A stretch of 64,000 bases of DNA, taken from the NCBI RefSeq assembly GCF_019797745.1, contig NZ_VOSI01000001.1, positions 680,928 through 744,927 of the forward strand, read 5' to 3'. Under the pieces are notes generated by a model. It searched no databases and was not told where the DNA came from. It saw only the letters and a list, made by a program, of their open reading frames with translations. This stretch comes from Edaphocola aurantiacus. Its GTDB lineage: Bacteria; Bacteroidota; Bacteroidia; Chitinophagales; Chitinophagaceae. Position 1 is the first letter of the stretch. Each line of letters opens with the position of its first letter. Shown here piece after piece: positions 1 through 8,806 of this stretch. Made by a program: the position numbers and the translations under genes.

Positions 1-233
1 GCGTCAAAGATACTATTAATAACGGTTATGCCTGCCTGTTTGCATGCAGTTTCACATTTTCTTTAAATTTATGCCCAAACTGCTCCTACCGAATGAATAT
101 CAGCAAAATACAGCATAAATATTCTGCTTATATCTTATACCGGCCTGCCTTTTTCGAGACTTGTCACAAGCTTGTCGGCATATTTTACCATAATCGCCTT
201 ATCTTAGTGCCTGAATAGCAAGGATTACTGCTT

Positions 234-1619
234 ATGAGTGAGATTAAAGATATATTCCTGGAGAAAAGTAAGGAGAAGGTTAATGATGCCAAACATCGCA
301 AAACCATTGCGTTTAATATTGACAAGTACAATACGGCGGTAGTTAACGGAAAGAAACAGTATGCCGACCTGGAGATGGCGCGTAAAAGGGCCAAAAACAT
401 TAAATGGAAAGCTATTGAAGAACTGGACAGGCACCTGGAGACCTTCGAAAAGAAATTCTGTGAACAAGGCGGAAAAGTAATCTGGGCGGAAGATGCTGAT
501 GAGGCACTGGCCGCTATTGCTGCTATCTGTGATAAGGTGAAGGCGAAAAGTGTGGTGAAATCCAAATCGATGGTAACGGAGGAGATACACCTGAACCGAT
601 TCCTGGAGAAGCTGGGCATTGAGTCTGTAGAGACAGATCTTGGTGAATATATACAGCAGCTGGATGATGAGCCACCATACCATATCGTGACTCCTGCCAT
701 GCACAAAAGCAAGGAGGATATCGCAGAACTGTTTCACCAGAAACTGGGCGTGGCACCTAACCTGAGTCCTAAAGAACTGACCCTTATTGCCAGGGAGCGA
801 TTACGCTCTAAATTTATAACTGCTGATATCGGCATTACCGGTGGCAACTTTATTGTTGCTGATGCCGGTGCCATTGCCCTGACAGAAAATGAGGGTAACG
901 GCAGACTGACGACTACCTTACCCAAGGTGCATATTGCCATTGTGGGTATTGAGAAGGTCATCCCCTCTTTAAAAGACATTGCTCATTTCTGGCCGCTGTT
1001 ATCTACATTCGGTACAGGTCAGAAATTAACGGTATACAACACCTTGTTTTTCGGACCTAAGACCGCCAATGAAATGGATGGCCCGGAAGAGATGTATGTG
1101 ATCCTGCTGGATAACGGACGTACTAACCTGCTGCGTAAAGAAGTAAGGGAGAGTATGTACTGCATCCGCTGTGGCTCCTGCCTGAATGCCTGTCCGGTAT
1201 ATAAAAATATCGGTGGCCATGCTTATGGCACAACCTACAGTGGTCCTATCGGTGCGGTGATTACGCCACACCTGACCAGTATGCAGGAAAACGGTCACCT
1301 GAGCTTTGCCTCCAGCCTTTGCGGCAACTGTACCGAGGTATGCCCGGTTAAGATCAACATCCATGAAATGCTACTGGAGAACCGCAGTATTTTTGTAGAT
1401 GAGGGCAATAGTGAGGTAAAAGAGAGATTGGGCTGGAAGCTGTTCCGCACAGGGGTTTCCTACCGTCCGCTGATGAATATGGCGAGCAGCAATATGAAGA
1501 ATAAAATATTCACAAAGCTGTTTGCACCGATGTGGGGCGAATCGAGGGTTACACCGGTATTCCCGAAAAAGAATTTTGCTAAAATCTGGAAAGAATACCA
1601 GAAAAATAAAACGACTTAA
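234..1619 (+). CDS. lutB: LutB-like lactate utilization iron-sulfur protein
   Basis: The 461-residue protein has the LutB layout. A LUD domain covers about residues 60-300. It is followed by two ferredoxin-type cysteine clusters: C310, C313, C316 and C320 (CIRCGSCLNACP), and C363, C366 and C370 (CGNCTEVCP). In the family, LutB works with LutA and LutC in a cytoplasmic complex that oxidises L-lactate to pyruvate. Neither partner lies to the right, so they may lie left of the window or elsewhere. The ATG at 234 is the only start upstream of the conserved region. The gene ends inside a long terminator hairpin. The family assignment is firm; lactate as substrate is inferred. Confidence 0.88.
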   Translation: MSEIKDIFLEKSKEKVNDAKHRKTIAFNIDKYNTAVVNGKKQYADLEMARKRAKNIKWKAIEELDRHLETFEKKFCEQGGKVIWAEDADEALAAIAAICDKVKAKSVVKSKSMVTEEIHLNRFLEKLGIESVETDLGEYIQQLDDEPPYHIVTPAMHKSKEDIAELFHQKLGVAPNLSPKELTLIARERLRSKFITADIGITGGNFIVADAGAIALTENEGNGRLTTTLPKVHIAIVGIEKVIPSLKDIAHFWPLLSTFGTGQKLTVYNTLFFGPKTANEMDGPEEMYVILLDNGRTNLLRKEVRESMYCIRCGSCLNACPVYKNIGGHAYGTTYSGPIGAVITPHLTSMQENGHLSFASSLCGNCTEVCPVKINIHEMLLENRSIFVDEGNSEVKERLGWKLFRTGVSYRPLMNMASSNMKNKIFTKLFAPMWGESRVTPVFPKKNFAKIWKEYQKNKTT

Positions 1620-1663
1620 AATATAAAGGCTGCCTCAGGGCAGCCTTTATATTTTAAGTCGTT
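1610..1663 (+). terminator. 25-bp perfect hairpin overlapping the end of lutB
   Basis: The arms at 1610-1634 and 1639-1663 pair perfectly around a 4-nt loop (TCAG). The left arm includes the last three sense codons and the stop codon of lutB. The stem is unusually long. The T-rich part is inside the right arm rather than after it. Confidence 0.75.
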
Positions 1664-1771
1664 GCTTAGTCATAAATCCCTAAAAAGGAAAAGCTTATAC
1701 AGATTTTCTTTATCTTCGGCCTTATAGTCTGCAGCTGCAGCAATACGGTATACCCAAGACATTTTGAATAG

Positions 1772-2473
1772 ATGAACAGAATATTACTGGTAGAAGATGA
1801 AGCCCATGTAGTCTCTTTTATTACAAAAGGACTTAGTGAGGATGGTTATGAAGTCAGTGTTGCACTGGATGGCCAAACGGGCTTGTCTATGGCAGATCAG
1901 AATGCTTTTGACCTGATTATCCTGGACATCATGCTCCCGGAAATGAATGGTCTGGAAGTATGTAAAGCCATTCGTAAAAAAAATACCAAAGTACCTATCC
2001 TGTTCCTTACGGCTTTGGGCACTTCAGAAAATGTCGTGATTGGCCTGGAGGCCGGCGCAGATGATTACCTGGTGAAGCCCTTTAAGTTTATAGAGCTGGT
2101 AGCCCGCATCAAAACCCTGCTGCGCCGCACCGGCAATAATGACCAGGAGCACATACACCCAGAAGAGCAGGAAGCTATATATACTATAGATGACCTGATC
2201 CTCAACGATTATACTAAAAAGGTAACCCGCGACGGTATAGACATACAGCTGACCAGCACCGAATACCGCTTGCTCTTGTACTTTCTCCAAAACAAAAACA
2301 AGGTTCTGTCCCGTATGGAGATACTGGAGAAGGTCTGGCATGTAGACTTCAATATGTCTACCAATGTAGTGGATGTTTACGTCAATTACCTGCGCAAAAA
2401 GATTGAGGGATACAATCAGGACAAACTGATTCATACCGTTATCGGTATGGGGTATGTACTAAAGAGTGAATAG
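1772..2473 (+). CDS. OmpR/PhoB-family response regulator
   Basis: The protein has 233 residues. The N-terminal receiver domain (about 1-120) has acidic residues E9 and D10, phospho-acceptor D52 in LIILDIMLPEMNG, T80 and K102. The C-terminal winged-helix DNA-binding domain (about 135-230) has the usual ends RMEILEKVW and TVIGMGYVL. It is a cytoplasmic transcription factor controlled by phosphorylation. The histidine kinase gene starts 17 bp downstream, so the two form a cognate pair. Direct repeats with an 11-bp period just after the kinase gene (3922-3941) are a likely binding site for this type of regulator. Confidence 0.95.
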   Translation: MNRILLVEDEAHVVSFITKGLSEDGYEVSVALDGQTGLSMADQNAFDLIILDIMLPEMNGLEVCKAIRKKNTKVPILFLTALGTSENVVIGLEAGADDYLVKPFKFIELVARIKTLLRRTGNNDQEHIHPEEQEAIYTIDDLILNDYTKKVTRDGIDIQLTSTEYRLLLYFLQNKNKVLSRMEILEKVWHVDFNMSTNVVDVYVNYLRKKIEGYNQDKLIHTVIGMGYVLKSE

Positions 2474-2490
2474 CAGTTTAATTTTCCCGC

Positions 2491-3888
2491 ATGGCAAAAA
2501 TCAACATACAATTCAAGGCAATCATGATGCTGTTCTTCTCCATCATCGGCCTGACCATTATTCTTGGTGTGATCGTGTATATCTCGATCAACAATTATAT
2601 GTATGACGATTTTTTCAACACCCTTAAGATCCGGGCCAATACGGTTGCAAAGATCAGCATCGATGCGGCACACCAGGACTCTGCTTTCGTATCGGGCTAC
2701 AATGCCATACATAAAGAAGTTGCGGAGAAACTGAAAAACGAGAATGACTATGTATTCAAAGTTTCAGAACCCGTTGTCCCGCAACAACAGAAACTGGCCG
2801 ACTCTGTATCGGTTCCCCTGAGCTTTTTCACCACACTATACAAAACAGGAGATGCCGAATATATCCACGATAAAATTCTGTACAAGGGGGTTCTGTACCG
2901 ATACAGGGGTGTAACCTATTATGTAATCGCCTCTGCGGAGAATTATTTCGAAAACAAGCTGATCAAATACCTGCAGCGTACCCTGCTGGTGTCCATTGCA
3001 ATTGCTACACTGATTGCATTGATCGCTTCTGTATATGTATCCAAGAATATATTTAAACCTATCAACAGGATTACCAACAGGGTAAAACAGATCAGTTCCG
3101 AAAACCTGCACTTACGCCTGGATGAGGAGAAGTATAACAATGAACTGAATAAGCTTATCGCTACGTTTAATGATATGCTTAACCGCATCGAAACATCTTT
3201 CGAAACACAGAATAACTTTATCAGCAACGCCTCACATGAGTTGCGCACTCCCCTGACGGGCATTATCGGTACGGCTGATGTATGCCTCTCCAAGATCAGG
3301 TCTACGGAAGAATATATCGAGACCCTTTCTATCATTCTGGACGAAGCCGGAAAGCTGGACCGTAAGACCAAAGCCCTGCTGTCATTGGCCCAGACCGGGT
3401 TTGACGGAAAAGTACAGAAGTTTGAAAAACTGCGCATAGATCAGTTGTTATGGGATTGTATCGCTACAATCGAGAAACTGGATCAGCAGAATAAGGTGTA
3501 TTTCGATACCAGCCTCTTGCCTGAAAATTCCAAGAAGCTAAGGGTGGTGGGCAACGAGCAATTGCTGCACCTGGCCTTTACCAACATCATCAGTAATGGC
3601 TGTAAATATTCCGACAACCAGATGGTGCATGTATCCATTGGTTCTTCTAATGAAAAAGTATTTATCATCATCAGAGATACCGGCATCGGCATTCCGAATG
3701 ATGAACTGAAGTATATCTACGATCCGTTCTTCCGTGCATCCAATACGAAGAACTATGAGGGTTATGGTATAGGCCTGCCCCTCACCCGCAATATTATACG
3801 GATGCACTCCGGCAAGATAACCGTAAGGGCTATGGAGAACAAAGGTACTACCGTACAGATAGACCTGCCTATTGCAAATGGTAACTAA
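2491..3888 (+). CDS. Sensor histidine kinase (HAMP-HisKA-HATPase)
   Basis: The 465-residue inner-membrane kinase has a transmembrane helix at about 11-32, a periplasmic sensor region at about 35-160, a second helix at about 164-184 and a HAMP linker at about 185-240. The HisKA domain has phospho-acceptor H249 in NASHELRTPLTGIIG. The HATPase_c domain shows the N box (NIISNGCKYSDN), G1 box (DTGIGIPNDE) and G2 box (YGIGLPLTRNII). It is co-transcribed with the preceding response regulator. The signal sensed cannot be read from the sequence, as the periplasmic region matches no domain I recognise. Confidence 0.95.
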   Translation: MAKINIQFKAIMMLFFSIIGLTIILGVIVYISINNYMYDDFFNTLKIRANTVAKISIDAAHQDSAFVSGYNAIHKEVAEKLKNENDYVFKVSEPVVPQQQKLADSVSVPLSFFTTLYKTGDAEYIHDKILYKGVLYRYRGVTYYVIASAENYFENKLIKYLQRTLLVSIAIATLIALIASVYVSKNIFKPINRITNRVKQISSENLHLRLDEEKYNNELNKLIATFNDMLNRIETSFETQNNFISNASHELRTPLTGIIGTADVCLSKIRSTEEYIETLSIILDEAGKLDRKTKALLSLAQTGFDGKVQKFEKLRIDQLLWDCIATIEKLDQQNKVYFDTSLLPENSKKLRVVGNEQLLHLAFTNIISNGCKYSDNQMVHVSIGSSNEKVFIIIRDTGIGIPNDELKYIYDPFFRASNTKNYEGYGIGLPLTRNIIRMHSGKITVRAMENKGTTVQIDLPIANGN

Positions 3889-3921
3889 ATGTCAAATCTG
3901 CTACAGAACTGTTAAGAAACG

Positions 3922-3971
3922 GATTCTAATCCGATTCTAATTTCACCCCGTTTATTTTAATCTGATTCTTA
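3922..3971 (+). promoter_or_regulatory. Direct repeats, candidate response-regulator operator
   Basis: GATTCTAAT occurs at 3922-3930 and again at 3933-3941, exactly 11 bp apart (one helical turn). A near copy, GATTCTTA, lies at 3964-3971. OmpR-family regulators bind tandem half-sites with this spacing. The repeats lie between the kinase gene and the -7 element at 4005 and point at the downstream genes. Binding is inferred. Confidence 0.5.
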
Positions 3972-4004
3972 CATGGCTCTTAGGAGCCTCTAATGTGCCC
4001 GAAC

Positions 4005-4012
4005 TACTTTTG
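4005..4012 (+). promoter_or_regulatory. Bacteroidota-type -7 element (TACTTTTG)
   Basis: TACTTTTG matches TAnnTTTG exactly. No TTG/TTTG -33 element is visible at the usual spacing, as expected of an activator-dependent promoter. Because a GTG at 3995 would lie upstream of this box, the ATG at 4040 is taken as the start of the next gene. Confidence 0.5.
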
Positions 4013-4039
4013 CATTGTACATCAAAAAAACGTTCGATT

Positions 4040-4546
4040 ATGGCGCACAAGATTTTATTGCCAACCGATTTCTCAATTGAATCCTTAAATGTATTAAAGC
4101 ATTATTTACAGAAAAGTAGTAAGGAAGCAGTATTGGATGTTGTCCTGGTACATGGCCAAACCTTGTCTGATTCTATAAGCGACCTGCTTTTTTTCTCTAA
4201 ATACCGCATACTGAAAGAGCTGAATATTGAGCACTTTGAAGATGCTGTGAAAATTCTGCAGAATAAGTACGACAGCAAATTACGCAATGTCCATATCGAC
4301 ATTTTCACCGGGCATAACCAGAGTGCTTTTGAGAACTACCTTACCGGTAACAGGATCGATGAGATTATCCTTTCGGAACAATTGCCCTTTAAACCCCATA
4401 ACAAGAAGAGTTTCGACATCACCAGATATGCACTTAGGGCTGAAACGCCGGTCACTAAACTGAACTGTGAACAGGAAATTCCTAAGAACGCAGATACGGC
4501 AGATATCTCTTCCCTATTCAATAATAACGTGGCCCTGAGCCGCTAA
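4040..4546 (+). CDS. Universal-stress-protein-like protein
   Basis: From the ATG at 4040 the product has 168 residues. It starts MAHKILLPTDFSIESLNVL, the typical first strand and helix of the UspA fold, with the conserved Asp after the first strand. A second alpha/beta half follows with LVHGQTL at the end of a strand. The C-terminal ATP-binding glycine signature of ATP-binding members (GxxGxxxxxxxxxG) is not seen, so nucleotide binding is doubtful. The last 25 or so residues look disordered. It follows the OmpR-type system and the phased repeats, so it may be a target of that pair. Family moderately sure, function unknown. Confidence 0.6.
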   Translation: MAHKILLPTDFSIESLNVLKHYLQKSSKEAVLDVVLVHGQTLSDSISDLLFFSKYRILKELNIEHFEDAVKILQNKYDSKLRNVHIDIFTGHNQSAFENYLTGNRIDEIILSEQLPFKPHNKKSFDITRYALRAETPVTKLNCEQEIPKNADTADISSLFNNNVALSR

Positions 4547-4558
4547 AAACAGAACATT

Positions 4559-5014
4559 ATGATACTGAGAAAAGTAATATACACCCTGGCCTTTTTGCTG
4601 CTGTTGAGTCCGGCATACCTGCTCTTCGCAAAACTGAAGACTCCGGAGAAAAACTTTTTAGGTATCTGGAAAGAGGCCGCCTGGGAATACAAAGAAGCAG
4701 ACCGTTTCCTGTTACACCAGCTGGCGGATAAACAGAACAGGATCGCCACTGCCAATGAAGAAGGCGTTCGCATCCATACCGGAGAAACCTGGAATTTCAA
4801 AAAGAATGGTGTCTTGCTCCTGACCAAACATGACGATACGATCAAGACCATGAGGTGGTCGCTGAAAGGAAGGGGCAATGTGCTGGAGATTACCGACGGG
4901 GAGGTGACAGAACACTATGATATCTCGACAGTAGAGCAAGATAAGATCGAACTGAATTATTTATCAGACATGCATATAAAAGAATCAGCAAAATTAATTT
5001 TTGAGAAGACTTAA
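4559..5014 (+). CDS. Small exported lipocalin-like protein
   Basis: The 151-residue protein has an N-terminal hydrophobic segment (VIYTLAFLLLLSPAYLLFA, about 5-23) that is a signal peptide or membrane anchor. Alternating strands follow, with GIWKEAAWEY, TWNFKKNGVLLLTK and MRWSLKGRGNVLEITDGE, like the lipocalin-type small barrels common in Bacteroidota. It starts 12 bp after the stress-protein-like gene and ends 11 bp before the DUF1275 gene, so the three form an operon. No catalytic motif is visible and the function is unknown. Confidence 0.6.
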   Translation: MILRKVIYTLAFLLLLSPAYLLFAKLKTPEKNFLGIWKEAAWEYKEADRFLLHQLADKQNRIATANEEGVRIHTGETWNFKKNGVLLLTKHDDTIKTMRWSLKGRGNVLEITDGEVTEHYDISTVEQDKIELNYLSDMHIKESAKLIFEKT

Positions 5015-5025
5015 AGAAAGAAATT

Positions 5026-5832
5026 ATGTTACGGAAATATAGCAATAGCAGAACATTGAGTGATAATATCAAACTGGGCACCCTTACGGCTTTCGTAGCC
5101 GGTATGGTGAATGTAGCCTCCTTCCTGCTGTTTTTTTCCTTCAGTTCTAACGTTACCGGTTATTACGCGGTGATGATGTCGGAACTGATCAAGGGCAATC
5201 TGTACCAGTTTGCGGTTGTAGCCATATGGATATCTTCTTTCTTTTTCGGAAGCTTTTTATCCAACTTTATTGTCATCCACTTCAACAAGCGTAATGCTTA
5301 CCTGGCGCATGCTATGCCCATCATACTGGAGATGGCGTGTTTATTGTTTGTAGGTGTCTACGGCAGCTATTATTATAAGGATACGCTTATGGAGACTGAG
5401 GTACTGCTATTGCTGATGCTTTTTGCTATGGGACTGCAGAATGGCCTTACTGCAAGTATTTCCAACTTCGCAGTGAAGACAACCCACCTTACCGGTGCTA
5501 CTACGGACCTGGCTATACTCTTCTCTATGTTTACCCATAAAGAATACCGTAATAAACAGCATATCATAGACAAGGCCAAATTACTCGTCAGCATATTTGC
5601 CTCGTACCTGGCAGGAGCCCTGGTATCGAGTATGGGGTACAGTTTCCTGAAGTTTAAGGTATTCTATATTGTGAGCTTGTTCCTGCTGTTTGTAATTGTG
5701 TATGACCTGTATAAAATAAGATCTGTAAACCGGTTACTGAGAATCCGTAAGAAAGGTGAGGAAGAAGAAACCCCGGAAAAGATCGGTACTGAAATTTCCA
5801 AAAATAACAGAAATGAAATGGTACTGCAATAG
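5026..5832 (+). CDS. DUF1275 (YoaK-like) inner-membrane protein
   Basis: The 268-residue membrane protein has about six hydrophobic segments between residues 20 and 230, for example LTAFVAGMVNVASFLLFF, FAVVAIWISSFFFGSFL and VFYIVSLFLLFVIVYDL. It has the DUF1275 signatures AGMVNVASF near the N-terminus, NGLTASISN and KTTHLTGATTDLA. The C-terminal 40 residues are charged and cytoplasmic. The family has no settled function; a transporter role has been suggested from its architecture. It is the third gene of an operon that probably answers to the upstream two-component system. Confidence 0.85.
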   Translation: MLRKYSNSRTLSDNIKLGTLTAFVAGMVNVASFLLFFSFSSNVTGYYAVMMSELIKGNLYQFAVVAIWISSFFFGSFLSNFIVIHFNKRNAYLAHAMPIILEMACLLFVGVYGSYYYKDTLMETEVLLLLMLFAMGLQNGLTASISNFAVKTTHLTGATTDLAILFSMFTHKEYRNKQHIIDKAKLLVSIFASYLAGALVSSMGYSFLKFKVFYIVSLFLLFVIVYDLYKIRSVNRLLRIRKKGEEEETPEKIGTEISKNNRNEMVLQ

Positions 5833-5880
5833 CAGTACCAATATAAAGACGTTTTGTTCTACATATAGTAGGTGTATTAG

Positions 5881-5911
5881 GGTGGCAGATTCTTCTGTCA
5901 CCATTTTTTTT
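5881..5911 (+). terminator. Intrinsic terminator after the DUF1275 gene
   Basis: A 9-bp stem (5881-5889 with 5894-5902, one G-U pair) has a 4-nt loop and is followed by eight T at 5904-5911. Confidence 0.75.
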
Positions 5912-5919
5912 ATGCTTAT

Positions 5920-7113
5920 CTAAGGATGGTAGGCATAAGCAATTTCGTATGGCTGGTTTTTGTACTTTTCTGCCATCTGTCCAATTTTCAGATTACGGGC
6001 CTGTGGCGTCGGCTCACAGATCACATACTCCTGGTTGTTGTAAGACACGGTTTTCCCTTTCGTTTTATCCAGCTTCACAGCCAGCATCACGTGTGTCGGA
6101 TAACGCACGACAACCATAGGTAAATTGTAAATTTCTTTTACCAGGAAATAGAACAAGGCTATGCGGTCATCGCAATCGCTTTTGTCATTGATCAGCGTAA
6201 GTTCAGGAGAGAAGCGCTGTTCTTTGCCTGTGGCGACAATATCACTTTCATACTGGAAAGCATTCCGCACAAATTCCATCAGGTACTCTACACCCTGGCT
6301 TTGCGACATCTTTTTAGTCACTTGTTTCAGCTTAGGAATCAGCGTAGCATACGTATTGTTGCTCAAAGGAATATTGAAGTAGGCATCATAATCCAGTACA
6401 GGATAGTTGACAAATAAGGTATCTATAGACTTGTTTACTTTAATATCAAACTGATACTCCACATTATTAAATGTAAAATCGATCAGTTTATTGGTAAAGT
6501 TATCGTCCGTAAAATCCGGCAACTGGTTTATCTTATAAGAGAATGATTTTAATGCTACTGTACTGGCTGGTAAAGGAACATTATATAATTGCTGATGTTC
6601 AAAATCAACATCTTTATAATCATGTTTGTTCAGACAGAGGTATGCCTTGTTTTCGTACATAAAGAAAGGGATATCATATACCTCCTCATTGCTCTGCACA
6701 TAAAACAATAACCGCTCTCCGATTACCGCCAGTCGTACATCATAGCCCGATGCACGCATAAGATACCATTTCAGTAAAGTGTATCCTTCGTAATTATCTG
6801 GTTTGTGATAGAAATAATTGGCTGTTCTGCGTACCATCTGGTAGTACATCCAGTCGCTCAGCTGATGAGCTGTTTTATACTCTTTTAACGCGGTGGCCAC
6901 CTGCCGGAAACTACTGTTATCAAATGCAGCTGCATACACTGCAACCTTATCTGCAGTAATCGGGCCTTGCACCTGTGGATAATCGACCTCAATGGCCGGA
7001 ATCTGAAATGCTTCTTTGTAAATATCAATAGTCTGCGCATAACTGCTATAGCCCGCCAGTAGCAGCATACAGCTTAACGCCCATTGATATCCTGTTTTCC
7101 ATAAGCAATTCAC
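5920..7113 (-). CDS. Secreted transglutaminase-like protein
   Basis: The 397-residue product starts at GTG with a signal peptide (hydrophobic WALSCMLLLAGYSS, cleavage near SYAQ). A region at about 270-345 has the transglutaminase-like pattern: C314 in NDKSDCDDRIALFYF and H341 in RYPTHVMLA, spaced as the Cys-His pair of the fold. A clear Asp as third member is not evident, though E373 in ICEPT is near its expected place. The N-terminal 250 residues show no recognised domain. It is probably a periplasmic cysteine peptidase-like protein of unknown substrate, transcribed alone. Confidence 0.7.
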   Translation of the reverse strand: MNCLWKTGYQWALSCMLLLAGYSSYAQTIDIYKEAFQIPAIEVDYPQVQGPITADKVAVYAAAFDNSSFRQVATALKEYKTAHQLSDWMYYQMVRRTANYFYHKPDNYEGYTLLKWYLMRASGYDVRLAVIGERLLFYVQSNEEVYDIPFFMYENKAYLCLNKHDYKDVDFEHQQLYNVPLPASTVALKSFSYKINQLPDFTDDNFTNKLIDFTFNNVEYQFDIKVNKSIDTLFVNYPVLDYDAYFNIPLSNNTYATLIPKLKQVTKKMSQSQGVEYLMEFVRNAFQYESDIVATGKEQRFSPELTLINDKSDCDDRIALFYFLVKEIYNLPMVVVRYPTHVMLAVKLDKTKGKTVSYNNQEYVICEPTPQARNLKIGQMAEKYKNQPYEIAYAYHP

Positions 7114-7690
7114 AATATAAATATACGAAGAAAATCAAAAGGTAACAATTAATTAATATTGCCACTTCCCTATTTTAAGCTTCCTATAACGATCAGTATT
7201 CCGGTGTTCTATTGGGTTAATGATGCACAATTGAGGTCAATCATTCCAGCATCCAGAATGCCTTTCCGGAAAATGGAACATAAAATTCAAAAATACACGC
7301 GTAATCGATTGAAAATCAACACATATTTTCTTTGGCACGGTTATGGCATATACTCCCCCAAACAATCTTTACAGATTTAGATATTGAGTATTAATTGAAG
7401 AATGCGTAAAACCATTTTGCTTTTTAGCGGTAAACAAAGCGGTATGATAGAAAAAAACTATTGATAAATATATGTAATAGCGATTATGTTAACCGAAGTT
7501 AATATGATGTTATATACCATATTTTGCTTTAATTTATTTGTACATACAATTACTTTTGCGGCCTAATAATTACATAACAGTTATTTAATAATGAATTAAG
7601 TATGTAATTATGAACACCAACCCAACCCTATGAAAACAAAGAGTACTCCAGATTTATTAACCATTTGTTTAATCCCCTCAAACAAAATTC
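7114..7690. other. 577-bp AT-rich divergent intergenic region
   Basis: This region separates the transglutaminase-like gene from the T9SS gene at 7691. It holds the promoter at 7551-7558 and a long 5' leader of about 130 nt. A 48-codon frame from an ATG at 7630 overlaps the next gene in another frame and looks fortuitous. I see no RNA gene or repeat. Confidence 0.5.
7551..7558 (+). promoter_or_regulatory. Bacteroidota-type -7 element (TACTTTTG)
   Basis: An exact TAnnTTTG match with a TTTTG at 7522-7526, 24 bp upstream, close to the usual -33 spacing. The predicted transcript starts near 7563 and serves the T9SS cargo gene at 7691. Confidence 0.55.
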
Positions 7691-8728
7691 ATGAAAACAT
7701 CGTTTTTCAAAAGAGCTGTATTATGCCTGACGGCAATCACTTCCTTCTCTCTCTCTGCACGTGCAGATGTAGCGTACACCATTAGTCCGATCGCTTCTAC
7801 TAACGGGTATACGGTAAACACACAGATCATCATTACAGGTATTGATGTAGTAAACTACTACGGACCAGGTAACTTCCAGTACAACATTAAATTATCGTAC
7901 AAGAATACAGTAACCGGCACGGGTAATAGTGGTAACTTTTATTCTTACCAGGTGTTCTTTGCAAAAAATAACAACTACTTCCAGAGTGCACAAAGCACTT
8001 CATCCATTCCCGTTGCAACCCGTAATGGTACCATGACCTCTTATGGTCCTAATAATGGTGCAGCTGCAAAAGTTAATGGAACCGGACTGTATACTGACAA
8101 TGATGTAATTAATGATATCGTGGATGGCGTAAAACTGGCTGTAAATGCACCGGGTGTAAATACAACCGCTACAGGAACGCCTACTCCTATTGCTCCATTA
8201 CCAGTAACCTTAAGCAAATTCTCCGTTGCAGCTAAAGGACAGCATACAGTACTGTATTGGGAAACCTTAAGTGAGCAAAACAATAAAGGTTTTGAAATTG
8301 AGCGCAGCAATGATGCAACATCATGGACAACTGTTGGTTTTGTGGCAACACAAGCTGTAGCAGGTAATAGCAAAGAAGCTTTATCATATCAATACTCTGA
8401 ACTGAATACTGGTAAAAAAGCATACTATCGTTTAAAGCAAATGGATATGAATGCAGCATATGAATACTCTGCTATCGTTTCTGTAGAAGGCAGCAAAACT
8501 GCTAAAGCTACTGTTACGGCTTACCCTAACCCAACAAGCGGCAATATCAGCCTGATTGGCTTAAGCAATACAGAGCAGGTATATGTTTATAATAACCTGG
8601 GCCAGGTACAACAGGTTGCATCTGAGCAAAGTGCTCAGCAAACAAACCTGAACCTGAGCAACCTGTCAAACGGTACTTATTATATCCAGGCAGGACAAGA
8701 AAAATTCAAAGTAATACTGCAGAAATAA
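7691..8728 (+). CDS. T9SS type A sorting domain protein
   Basis: The 345-residue secreted protein has a signal peptide (SFFKRAVLCLTAITSFSLSARA, about residues 3-25). A 140-residue beta-rich region follows, with no family I recognise. A fibronectin-like module at about 175-265 (LPVTLSKFSVAAKG, YWETLSEQNNKGFEIERS, YYRLKQMD) is the unit that often precedes a T9SS tail. The C-terminal sorting domain (about 270-345) has TAYPNPTSGNISL and ends in FKVILQK. It is predicted to cross the outer membrane by T9SS and be released or surface-anchored. The cargo function is unknown. Confidence 0.85.
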   Translation: MKTSFFKRAVLCLTAITSFSLSARADVAYTISPIASTNGYTVNTQIIITGIDVVNYYGPGNFQYNIKLSYKNTVTGTGNSGNFYSYQVFFAKNNNYFQSAQSTSSIPVATRNGTMTSYGPNNGAAAKVNGTGLYTDNDVINDIVDGVKLAVNAPGVNTTATGTPTPIAPLPVTLSKFSVAAKGQHTVLYWETLSEQNNKGFEIERSNDATSWTTVGFVATQAVAGNSKEALSYQYSELNTGKKAYYRLKQMDMNAAYEYSAIVSVEGSKTAKATVTAYPNPTSGNISLIGLSNTEQVYVYNNLGQVQQVASEQSAQQTNLNLSNLSNGTYYIQAGQEKFKVILQK

Positions 8729-8742
8729 TTGTAGTTACAATA

Positions 8743-8794
8743 CGATATAAATAAAGAGGGATGCGTTACAACGCATCCCTCTTTATTTATATCG
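8743..8794. terminator. Bidirectional terminator between convergent T9SS genes
   Basis: The long stem pairs 8743-8766 with 8771-8794. The A-rich left and T-rich right arms give U-runs on both strands. Confidence 0.8.
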
Positions 8795-8806
8795 AAATCC
8801 TTAATC

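Noticed and set aside
5-12. Minus-strand TATCTTTG near the left edge
   Set aside because: It matches the -7 box, but no -33 is visible and the gene it would serve is outside the window.
7159-7380. Plus-strand frame of 73 codons in the intergenic region
   Set aside because: There is no -7 box before it and no recognisable sequence, and it lies in an AT-rich region without coding bias.
7630-7776. Short frame overlapping the start of the T9SS gene
   Set aside because: It runs out of frame into the next gene; its peptide looks random. It could be a leader but nothing supports that.
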